Assembly: GCA_005239435.1 (NCBI GenBank)
Contig: SZNP01000001.1
Location: 1,054,001 to 1,118,000, forward strand
Reading direction: 5' to 3'
From: Halorussus salinisoli
GTDB lineage: Archaea; Halobacteriota; Halobacteria; Halobacteriales; Haladaptataceae
Length of the DNA stretch: 64,000 nucleotides
Part shown: in pieces, positions 44,544 through 51,772 of the stretch
How positions within the stretch are numbered: position 1 is the first letter of the stretch
Layout of the letters: every line of letters starts with the position of its first letter
The notes under the pieces: generated by a model
The model's database searches: none
What the model was told of the DNA's origin: nothing
Seen by the model: only the letters and a program-made list of their open reading frames with translations
Position numbers and translations under genes: made by a program

Positions 44544-46229
44544 ATGGGACGGAATCGGACGATCCGTCAGATTCCCGCGGACCTCGCTATCATCGCGCGT
44601 GACGTCGGGTCGCTGCTCGCGATGGAGGCCGCGTTGATGGTCGTAACCGTCGGGGTCGCGGCTATCTTCCGTGAATGGTACGGCGCAGTTTCCTTCCTCG
44701 TCGCTTCCGGTCTCACCGCCGCAGTCGGTCTCGGCGCGCGGCGCGTGTTCGCGGACGCCCCCGACCCCCGGATGAAACACGGGATGGTAATCGCCGCCTC
44801 CGGGTGGTTCTGCGTCGCGTTCTTCGGCGCGATTCCGTTCCTCCTGACCGCTCACCTCACCCCGCCGGAGGTCATGGAGTCGTACGTCCTGTCGGCACCT
44901 CGACCCGACGCCTACGAGGCGGTGACCATTCTCGGAGTGGAGTCCCGTTCCAGTCTGGTCTACTTCCGCCACCCCTTGCACGCCTTCTTCGAGAGCATGA
45001 GCGGGTGGACCGGGTCGGGACTGACGATGGCGGTCCACGAACCGACGCTCCCGCGGACGATTCAGTGGTGGCGGTCGCTCATGCAGTGGGTCGGCGGCGT
45101 GGGCGTCATCGTCCTCACGACCGCCATCCTCGCTCGGCCCGGAAGTGGAAGTTACTCCCTCTACCGGAGCGAGGCCCGCGAGGAGAAGATTCACCCGAGC
45201 ATCATCTCGACGGTCCGGACGGTCTGGAAGATATTCGTCCTCTACACCGCGTTCTCTATCGTCGCCATGTTCGTCGCCATCTCGCTGTCGGACTACGGGT
45301 CTCAGTTGCCGACGTGGGAGGTGTTCTGGCAGGCGCTCAACCACGCGATGACCGGACTGGCGACCGGAGGGTTCTCCGTCACGGACAACTCCATCGCCAC
45401 CTACGACTCCCCGCTCATCGAGACCGTGCTGTTGCCGATAATGGCGCTCGGGGCCATCGCCTTCCCGATTCATTACGTCGTCCTCTCGAATCGTGACGCC
45501 GACCCGTTCTGGGAGGACTTACAGACCCGATGGCTGTTCATCCTGTTCGGGGCTGGCATCGTCGTCCTCTCTATCCAGAACGCGACGGTCGTCACCGCGG
45601 CGTTCGACGCGGCGAACTACGCCGGGTTGCAGACGGTCGGTCTCTCGGCGGCACAGACCACTGCGGTCCGAGACTCTACCTTCCAGTGGATCAGTGCCCT
45701 CTCGTGTACCGGCTTCCAGTCGTCGGGTATCGGGGAGTGGGCCGACGGCGGGAAACTGTTGCTCTCGATAGCGATGGTAATCGGCGGGGCCGCCGGTTCG
45801 ACGGTCGGTGGCATCAAACTCATCCGGGCGTACACCATCGGGCGCGGTATCATCTGGCAGTTCTCTCGGGTGTTCCTGCCCGAAAGTGCGGTCGTCACCG
45901 CGAAAATAAACGGGCGGAACCTCGGTCGAAACGAGATGGAGCGCGAGTTCAGCGAGGCGGCCATCGTCAGTCTGCTCTGGATCGGCTTGCTCGTCGTCAG
46001 TTCGCTCGTGCTGGTGAACGTCGCCGGGCCTGACTTCAACTACGCCGACGCGCTCTTCGAAGTCGCCAGCGCACAGGGGAACGTCGGTCTCTCGTCGGGC
46101 ATCACCGGTCCGGAGATGAACCCGCTGGCCGAGGCCATGTTCGTCCTCAACATGTGGATCGGCCGCCTCGAAATCATCCCGGTGTTGGTGTTCGGGCGCT
46201 CGCTCATCTACGGCCTGAACCCGCGCTGA
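44544..46229 (+). CDS. trkH: Potassium transporter TrkH
   Basis: A 561-residue membrane protein with four pore repeats. The selectivity regions show FFESMSGWTGSGLT, NHAMTGLATGGFS, SALSCTGFQSSG and VGLSSGITGPEM, the TrkH/KtrB filter glycines. Paired directly with trkA. Length and repeat structure are intact, so it is likely functional. Confidence 0.93.
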   Translation: MGRNRTIRQIPADLAIIARDVGSLLAMEAALMVVTVGVAAIFREWYGAVSFLVASGLTAAVGLGARRVFADAPDPRMKHGMVIAASGWFCVAFFGAIPFLLTAHLTPPEVMESYVLSAPRPDAYEAVTILGVESRSSLVYFRHPLHAFFESMSGWTGSGLTMAVHEPTLPRTIQWWRSLMQWVGGVGVIVLTTAILARPGSGSYSLYRSEAREEKIHPSIISTVRTVWKIFVLYTAFSIVAMFVAISLSDYGSQLPTWEVFWQALNHAMTGLATGGFSVTDNSIATYDSPLIETVLLPIMALGAIAFPIHYVVLSNRDADPFWEDLQTRWLFILFGAGIVVLSIQNATVVTAAFDAANYAGLQTVGLSAAQTTAVRDSTFQWISALSCTGFQSSGIGEWADGGKLLLSIAMVIGGAAGSTVGGIKLIRAYTIGRGIIWQFSRVFLPESAVVTAKINGRNLGRNEMEREFSEAAIVSLLWIGLLVVSSLVLVNVAGPDFNYADALFEVASAQGNVGLSSGITGPEMNPLAEAMFVLNMWIGRLEIIPVLVFGRSLIYGLNPR

Positions 46230-46295
46230 TTCGCCGACTGTCGCCCGTCGAGAATCACCCCGTCCGATTACTGCGATGCGCGTTGGCAACCGATT

Positions 46296-46526
46296 ATGGG
46301 GGTACTCGAAACAGAAGCCGAGAAGTCCCGAGCAGGGATTGCGACGTACGTTCGGGAGTTAGCCGACCAACTCGACGCTGGCGGCGACGTGACGCTCGAA
46401 CTCGGTGGGAAGCAGGTGGCGCTGAACCCGACCGAACCGGTGACGTTCGAGATGGAAGGCGAGTCCGACTGGACGGAAGGTGACGAAGAGGCGAAACAGA
46501 GTATCGAGTTCGAGATGGTGTGGTAG
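46296..46526 (+). CDS. Amphi-Trp domain protein, C-terminal tail cut by in-frame TAG
   Basis: A 76-residue acidic protein of the amphi-Trp family (SRAGIATYVRELADQLDAGGDVTLELGGKQVALNPTE, ending FEMVW). After the TAG the same frame continues with REAQTVEEGTLDVSDAETN and a TGA at 46584-46586. That extra stretch resembles the acidic tail of longer amphi-Trp proteins. The TAG may be a recent nonsense change, though the core domain stays whole. Confidence 0.75.
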   Translation: MGVLETEAEKSRAGIATYVRELADQLDAGGDVTLELGGKQVALNPTEPVTFEMEGESDWTEGDEEAKQSIEFEMVW

Positions 46527-46599
46527 CGCGAGGCCCAGACGGTCGAGGAGGGTACGCTGGACGTTTCGGACGCGGAAACCAACTGACGCTCGTCCTCGG

Positions 46600-47271
46600 C
46601 TACGACTCGTCACCGACGAACGTTCGGATAATCTCCGAATTGAAGCCCTGTTTCGAGAACACCGTCACTAAATCGCCGTCCTGTATCCGCGTGTCGCCTT
46701 GAGGCAGAAGGACGGAGTGGTTACGCTCGACGGCGACGATCCGAACGTCGTCCGGTATGGTTCCCGTTTCGTCGGCATCGGCGAGCGTCCGACCTGCGAC
46801 CGGGCTTTTTTCCGTAACGGTGATCTCGAAGATCTCCGCCTCGCCGGAGAGATGCATGAAGTCCTTGATCGACGGCCGTTGGACCGCTCGATAGAGATAC
46901 TCTGCAATCAGTCGCTCCGGATTCTCGAGTACGTTGACGCCCAGTCGGCGGAAGAGAGTCATATGTTCCGCATCCTGGACGACCGACACCTGGGAGGGGA
47001 TTTCGAGTTCCTGCGCGAGGAGCATCACCATGACGTTCGTGGCGTCGGATTCGGTCGTGCTGATGATGGCGTCTGCTCGGTCGCCACCTGCTTCCACGAG
47101 CGCGTCCATCGTCGTTGCGTCCCTGTTCATCACGAGACAGTCGTAGTTCTGGGCGATACTGTTGGCTACCGTCTCGTCTCTCTCGACAACGACGACGTCG
47201 TGACTCTCCCGAGTAGCGAAACCGATGAGTTGAGAACCGATGTCACCCGCGCCAACGATGACGACGTACAT
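46600..47271 (-). CDS. trkA: TrkA-type potassium channel regulator, second copy
   Basis: A 223-residue RCK protein with VGAGDIGSQL dinucleotide motif, ERDE acidic end of strand two, and an RCK_C domain. Well diverged from the 43841 copy. Placed opposite the first set and near the second trkH, so it probably gates the second channel. The ATG is preceded by minus-strand TATA TTTTTATACC (47294-47303), about 25 bases upstream. Confidence 0.92.
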   Translation of the reverse strand: MYVVIVGAGDIGSQLIGFATRESHDVVVVERDETVANSIAQNYDCLVMNRDATTMDALVEAGGDRADAIISTTESDATNVMVMLLAQELEIPSQVSVVQDAEHMTLFRRLGVNVLENPERLIAEYLYRAVQRPSIKDFMHLSGEAEIFEITVTEKSPVAGRTLADADETGTIPDDVRIVAVERNHSVLLPQGDTRIQDGDLVTVFSKQGFNSEIIRTFVGDES

Positions 47272-47293
47272 ACTCTTTTTCGGAATGCGAAAT

Positions 47294-47303
47294 GGTATAA
47301 AAA
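47294..47303 (-). promoter_or_regulatory. TATA box of second trkA
   Basis: Minus-strand TTTTTATACC roughly 25-30 bases before the ATG, implying a leaderless transcript. The plus-strand gene at 47356 has its own AT-rich region about 30 bases away. Confidence 0.6.
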
Positions 47304-47355
47304 CACCCGATACTAGTTCCACAATTCTAAATAGGATAACTACGAAGTACGAATT

Positions 47356-47721
47356 ATGTCGCCGAATTCAGCCGACGGGTCCGAACCCTCCCGTTCTTCG
47401 TCGCGGGAACTCCCCGACGACTTCGGAGAACGTCTCTCCCAACTCGACGAGTCGGAACTCCGTGCCGTTATCTCGTACGCCAAGTCGCTCTTACCGCGAC
47501 CGCCGACGGTGGAGGACTTGCTCGCAGAGCGACCCGGCGAGGAAATCCTCGAAGTAGAGGAACGAGACGGCTACACGAAGGTCGTCAAGCGGCAATCGTG
47601 TGCGCAGGGGTGTGCGGAGTGCCCTCACGGGCCGTATCTGTATCACGTCCGGGTGGAGAACCATCCGGAAGACACGAAAGGACCGTCCTTACATTGGGAG
47701 TTCATCGGTCTCGTCCGGTAG
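47356..47721 (+). CDS. DUF6788-like Cys-rich small protein
   Basis: A 121-residue protein. A disordered Ser-rich N-terminus, a helix (LSQLDESELRAVISYAKSLL), then a possible zinc site CAQGCAECPHGPYLYHVRV. The GPYxY segment matches DUF6788-type proteins. Function unknown. It is divergent from the second trkA and convergent with the trkH-associated small gene. Confidence 0.65.
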   Translation: MSPNSADGSEPSRSSSRELPDDFGERLSQLDESELRAVISYAKSLLPRPPTVEDLLAERPGEEILEVEERDGYTKVVKRQSCAQGCAECPHGPYLYHVRVENHPEDTKGPSLHWEFIGLVR

Positions 47722-47782
47722 TGACACTCTTCTTCACCGAGTGTGACGTCCCTGATCTCAGGGACCGTATCGCGTTGGGAGT

Positions 47783-47989
47783 TCACGATTCCGTCGTGGC
47801 CTTGAAAAAGGTGTATCCAATAAACGTCGCGAGGTAACTCACTGTCAAGAGCGTCGTGAGTAGCGACCGGCCGACGAGAGCGACGAAGACTATCAGGAGC
47901 GGTCCGGCGAGGAGTAACGAGTCGAACACTCGGTCGCTGGGGCCTGCGGCGAACAACTCGCCGACGATCGGAACGCTATCTGTCTTCAT
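47783..47989 (-). CDS. 68-residue two-helix membrane protein overlapping trkH
   Basis: The protein starts MKTDSVPIVGELFAAGPSD and has two hydrophobic segments (about residues 24-40 and 43-62). The ATG at 47987-47989 overlaps the trkH stop (ATGA), strong evidence that it is translated. I infer a small accessory partner of the TrkH channel, by position only. No known family recognised. Confidence 0.75.
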   Translation of the reverse strand: MKTDSVPIVGELFAAGPSDRVFDSLLLAGPLLIVFVALVGRSLLTTLLTVSYLATFIGYTFFKATTES

Positions 47990-49590
47990 TTGTACCCTCC
48001 GAACCGCGTGAAGGCTCCCCGAAGGAGAACCAACACGGGGATGATTTCGAGGCGGCCGATCCACATGTTGAACAGGAACATCACCTTCGCGGGCGTCGGC
48101 ATGCTCGGTCCCGTGATGCCCGACGAGAGACCGACGTTTCCTTGCGCACTCGCGACCTCGAACAGGACGTTTTCGAGCGTGAATCCGTCGGTACCGCCGA
48201 CGGGAAGAACGACGAGCAGAACGAACGCTCCGAGCGCGAGAAACACGAACCAGAGGAACGTGATGATGGCCGCCTCTTCGAACTCCTTGGACGCCTCCTC
48301 GTCCGAGAGTTGCCGACCATCGAGGCTGAAGGTCCGTACCGCGGAGGGAGGGTAGAAGACGTCCTGTATTCGGAACCTCGTTCCTTTCACGAGCGTCAGT
48401 GCACGGACGAGTTTGATACCGCCGACGGTCGAACCCGCGGCGGCACCGACGACCATCCCGAACGACACGAGCAGTTGGGCCTGTGGCGACCAGTCGGTCC
48501 CGAGTGACCCGGCGGTCTGGAAACCGGTACAGGAAGCCGCCGACACGAACTGGAAGGCCCCGTATCGGAACGACTGGAACAGCGACGCGACGGTTCCGTT
48601 CAGCGTGACACCTCCGAGAACTACCGACGAAGGCGCGTACACGTCGTTCGAGTGGAGTATCGCCGTGAGACCGAGCGTTCCCACGGTGAAATAGAGGAAC
48701 ACCCATCGCGTCTGGAGGTCCCGGTAGAAGTTCCGTAGGTCGCCCTGCAAGATGAGGTAGTGAACCGGAAACGCGATGCTTCCGAGGACCATGACAGGGA
48801 GCAGAGCGAAGTCGATAGCGACGCTGTCGTAGGTCGCAATGCTGTTGTCCGTAATGGAGAACCCACCCGTTGCGAGACCGGTCATCGCGTGGTTGATGGC
48901 GTCCCACATCGGCATCCCGGCGACCCACAGTAGGAGAACGGAGACGAACGTGAACAGCAGGAAGATCCACCAAATCGTTCGGACCGTCGAGACGATACTC
49001 GGGTGAATCTTCTCCGAGCGGGCTTCGCTCTCGTAGAGGGTGAGCGACCCGCTCCCCGGCCGGGCGAGGATGGCGGTCGTGAGGACGATGACGCCCACGC
49101 CGCCGACCCACTCGATGAACGACCGCCACCACTGGAGCGTGTGGGGCAGGGAACTCTCGTCGTCTGTCATCGTCAATCCCGTGCCGGTGAATCCTGACAT
49201 CGACTCGAAGAACGCGTTGAGCGGGTCGCGAAACGCCGCGAGTGTCGAAGCCGCCCGCCCGGTCAGGTTCGGTGTACCGAGGACACCGGGGTCCAGGTGA
49301 ACCGTCCACGCAACGAGTAGGAACGGTAGTGAGCCAAAGAGCGCGACGAAGAACCATCCCGACGCGGCGATGGTCATCCCGTGGAGTTGTCCGGGGTCGG
49401 CGGCGTCGGCGTATCGCGCGGTGAGCCACTCTCCGATCGCGAACGGAACCAACCCGGAGACCGCTATCGGCGGTATCGCGTAGTATTCACCCCAGACGAG
49501 CGGAATCAGGAGCGAGGCGAACGTAAGCACTGCGAGGGCTTCGAGCATCCGCCCGAGGTCACGACCGATAGTCTCGAATTGGCGGTTCAT
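47986..49590 (-). CDS. trkH: Potassium transporter TrkH, second copy
   Basis: A 534-residue channel subunit with four filter segments (FFESMSGFTGTGLT, NHAMTGLATGGFS, SAASCTGFQTAG, VGLSSGITGPSM). It starts MNRQFETIGRDLGRML; upstream in-frame residues are not family-like. Its stop overlaps the start of a 68-residue membrane protein. It is a diverged paralogue of the 44544 copy. Confidence 0.92.
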   Translation of the reverse strand: MNRQFETIGRDLGRMLEALAVLTFASLLIPLVWGEYYAIPPIAVSGLVPFAIGEWLTARYADAADPGQLHGMTIAASGWFFVALFGSLPFLLVAWTVHLDPGVLGTPNLTGRAASTLAAFRDPLNAFFESMSGFTGTGLTMTDDESSLPHTLQWWRSFIEWVGGVGVIVLTTAILARPGSGSLTLYESEARSEKIHPSIVSTVRTIWWIFLLFTFVSVLLLWVAGMPMWDAINHAMTGLATGGFSITDNSIATYDSVAIDFALLPVMVLGSIAFPVHYLILQGDLRNFYRDLQTRWVFLYFTVGTLGLTAILHSNDVYAPSSVVLGGVTLNGTVASLFQSFRYGAFQFVSAASCTGFQTAGSLGTDWSPQAQLLVSFGMVVGAAAGSTVGGIKLVRALTLVKGTRFRIQDVFYPPSAVRTFSLDGRQLSDEEASKEFEEAAIITFLWFVFLALGAFVLLVVLPVGGTDGFTLENVLFEVASAQGNVGLSSGITGPSMPTPAKVMFLFNMWIGRLEIIPVLVLLRGAFTRFGGYK

Positions 49591-49882
49591 CTCTACTCGT
49601 CGTCTTTCGGTCGGGAGACGACGTGAGCCGAAAGTCCCTCGGTCGAACTCCACGTATCGTCCTGCCGCACTGTTCCACGTATTGCCATCACTACGCAAGA
49701 CCTGACTGAGATGGCTTAAAACTTCTCATCAAGAAAGGAGAGTTATAAGTGGGGTTCGTATACTGTACCTAGTTTTATACGCCAGCGTGGAGTGCTCCCC
49801 ACTAAATGACAGTATTATTGGGGATAACTCGTCGCTCTCGTCTTCAGGAGGTGGTCGGTCCGAGTTCCAGTGGAGAACAGCG

Positions 49883-50365
49883 ATGGACCGACGAGAAAAC
49901 GACCAGCGGGCACTCGGTGACTCCCTCGTTGCAATGACGCCCAGTCCCCCCGACAACGACCGTCCGACTCACACGTGGGCCGGCGACGTAGCCCACTGGA
50001 TCAGCGGAGGATGTCGAACGGTACTCCAACTTTCGTTCGACGGTGTACTACTCTCGTGTATCGGTCTTTTCCTCTACGTACTCTTCGGTGTTCTCGGTCT
50101 CTCCACTACCGTCTGGACACCCGACTACCCCGTCCTGTCTCCCACGTCCGACCCGTATTTTGCCGGACTCGCGTTCATCGCTGGCTGTTTCACCTGTCTC
50201 TGCACGGGGTCGTTCGTCGTCATCGCGACGCCGTTCGGTAGAGACACCGACGAGAACGCCCTCGCAGTGTTCTGGGCGCTCGTGGGGTTCGGCTTCGGTG
50301 CGAGCGTCCTCCGCTGGACTGCTCCAACGGTGTTCCACGGTTTGATGGCTACCCTTCCGTGGTAA
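49883..50365 (+). CDS. Membrane protein of unknown function
   Basis: A 160-residue protein with an N-terminal polar region (residues 1-40) then three hydrophobic segments (about 50-75, 85-110, 125-150). ATG at 49883 is favoured because the TATA-like TTTTATAC (49773-49780) is too close to an upstream GTG at 49787. No family recognised. It is convergent with the Lrp-RCK regulator, stops seven bases apart. Confidence 0.55.
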   Translation: MDRRENDQRALGDSLVAMTPSPPDNDRPTHTWAGDVAHWISGGCRTVLQLSFDGVLLSCIGLFLYVLFGVLGLSTTVWTPDYPVLSPTSDPYFAGLAFIAGCFTCLCTGSFVVIATPFGRDTDENALAVFWALVGFGFGASVLRWTAPTVFHGLMATLPW

Positions 50366-50372
50366 CTCGGAC

Positions 50373-51116
50373 CTACGACCCGTCGAACGCGGCGATGGTC
50401 TCGTCGCCGATGCCGGTCCGCGAGAAGAGCGTCACCACGTCGTCCGGGCGGACGTGCGTGTCGCCCTTCGGCGTGAGCATCGCCTCGTCGCGCTCTATCG
50501 AGATGATGAGTGCCTCCGAGTCGATGATATCCCTCTGGTTCGCCTCCTGAAGCGTGAGACCCGCAATCGGGGCCGACTTGCCGACGGCCAGTTCGACGAC
50601 CTCCGCGCCGCCCGAGAGGTTCATGAAGTCAGTTATCGAGTGACCTTCGCCCTCGTCTTCGGGACCGAATGCGTCGTAGGGGCCGCAGTACTCCTGCTGA
50701 ACGAGATTCTCCTCTTCGATTTCGATACCGAGACCCGCGAGGTCGCGGGCGGTCCGCGAGAGGTCGGCCATGTCTTCGCCGACCGCAGTGACGTGCAGGT
50801 TGCCACGCCCCGTCATCAGTTCACGGACGCCGATGACGCCGGGGATGTCGGCGACCTGTTTGGCGATGCGCTCGCGGTCGGGAACGTCGGTCGAACAGAT
50901 GAAGAGATTCGTGAGCCGACGTTCGGCGCGCTCGTAGTCGATGCGCGCGTGGTACCCCTCGACCACGCCCTCGTCTTCGAGTTGCTCGATGCGGTTTCGA
51001 ATCGTTCCCGCCGAGACGTGGACCTCTTCGGCGATGTCGGGCGCGGAGACGCCGCGCGCGTCTCGCGCGAGATGATAAAGGATACGCTTGTCTATTTCGT
51101 CCAAGCGAACGCTCAT
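50373..51116 (-). CDS. Lrp/AsnC-type regulator fused to RCK_C (TrkA-C) domain
   Basis: A 247-residue regulator. The HTH (DEIDKRILYHLARDARGVSAPDIAEEVHVSAGTIRNRI) occupies residues 1-60, a RAM-like sensor domain spans about 65-145, and an RCK_C domain (GGAEVVELAVGKSAPIAGLTL to VTLFSRTG) ends the protein. I infer transcription control of the neighbouring Trk and APC genes by a ligand that also binds RCK_C. A TATA-like GGTTTATCC (51139-51147) precedes it. Confidence 0.88.
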   Translation of the reverse strand: MSVRLDEIDKRILYHLARDARGVSAPDIAEEVHVSAGTIRNRIEQLEDEGVVEGYHARIDYERAERRLTNLFICSTDVPDRERIAKQVADIPGVIGVRELMTGRGNLHVTAVGEDMADLSRTARDLAGLGIEIEEENLVQQEYCGPYDAFGPEDEGEGHSITDFMNLSGGAEVVELAVGKSAPIAGLTLQEANQRDIIDSEALIISIERDEAMLTPKGDTHVRPDDVVTLFSRTGIGDETIAAFDGS

Positions 51117-51277
51117 ACTCCGATTTCGGCGTAGGCGGATAAACCGCTTCTGACTTCTCGTTCGCCGTGCCAGGGCCGATACCGACGGACCGAGCGGGTG
51201 GAAGCGATCGTGTTCAACTGGGGCCGAATACGGGAACGAGGAATTAGAACGGAGGAATTTACGGTTACAAAAGCACC

Positions 51278-51286
51278 TTTATATAC
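51278..51286 (+). promoter_or_regulatory. TATA box of UspA-APC operon
   Basis: TTTATATAC lies about 45 bases before the UspA ATG, giving a short leader of about 20 bases. Confidence 0.6.
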
Positions 51287-51328
51287 AATAAGGATTAAAC
51301 AGCCTCTCAAGACCAGGTATCGACACAC

Positions 51329-51772
51329 ATGACAGACAATCTATTTCGACGAATCGTTCTCCCAGTTGCGTCCGAAGCGGACGCCAGAACGACCGCCGAA
51401 AGTGTTCTCCCTCGACTCCGCGACGAGGCCGGTGACGTACTGGCGGTCCACGTCGTCGAGAAGGCTGGGGGTGCGCCCGACAAAGCCTCCGTCGAACAGC
51501 GCGAGAGCCAAGCACGTGACGTCTTCGCGGTAGTCGAGGAGGCGCTCGCTGGAGAGGGAATCGACGTCGAAACAGAAATCCTGTACGGAACGGACGTCGC
51601 CCAGACGATTCTCGACGCCGCCGACGAGTTCGACGCGTCGGCCATCGTCTTCACGCCTCGCGGCGGCAGTCGGTGGCTCAAACTGCTCACGGGCGACACG
51701 GCTACGGGGTTAATCGAGAACGCCGACCGGCCGGTCGTCGTTCTGCCGAGCGGCGAGGGAGGTGACGGATGA
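51329..51772 (+). CDS. Universal stress protein UspA
   Basis: A 147-residue single Usp domain. It begins FRRIVLPVASEADARTT and ends with the nucleotide-binding GDTATGLIENADRPVVVLPSG motif (a GxxxxS-like variant). It overlaps the next gene, an APC permease with its own Usp domains, by ATGA, so they form an operon. Confidence 0.9.
   Translation: MTDNLFRRIVLPVASEADARTTAESVLPRLRDEAGDVLAVHVVEKAGGAPDKASVEQRESQARDVFAVVEEALAGEGIDVETEILYGTDVAQTILDAADEFDASAIVFTPRGGSRWLKLLTGDTATGLIENADRPVVVLPSGEGGDG

Noticed and set aside
46524..46526. Pyrrolysine at the amphi-Trp TAG
   Set aside because: No pyrrolysine genes are visible, and haloarchaea are not known to use this amino acid. A nonsense change is simpler.
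47783..49429. 548-codon minus-strand frame over the second trkH
   Set aside because: Most of it is an out-of-frame reading of trkH. Only its last 68 codons form a separate gene, which is listed alone.
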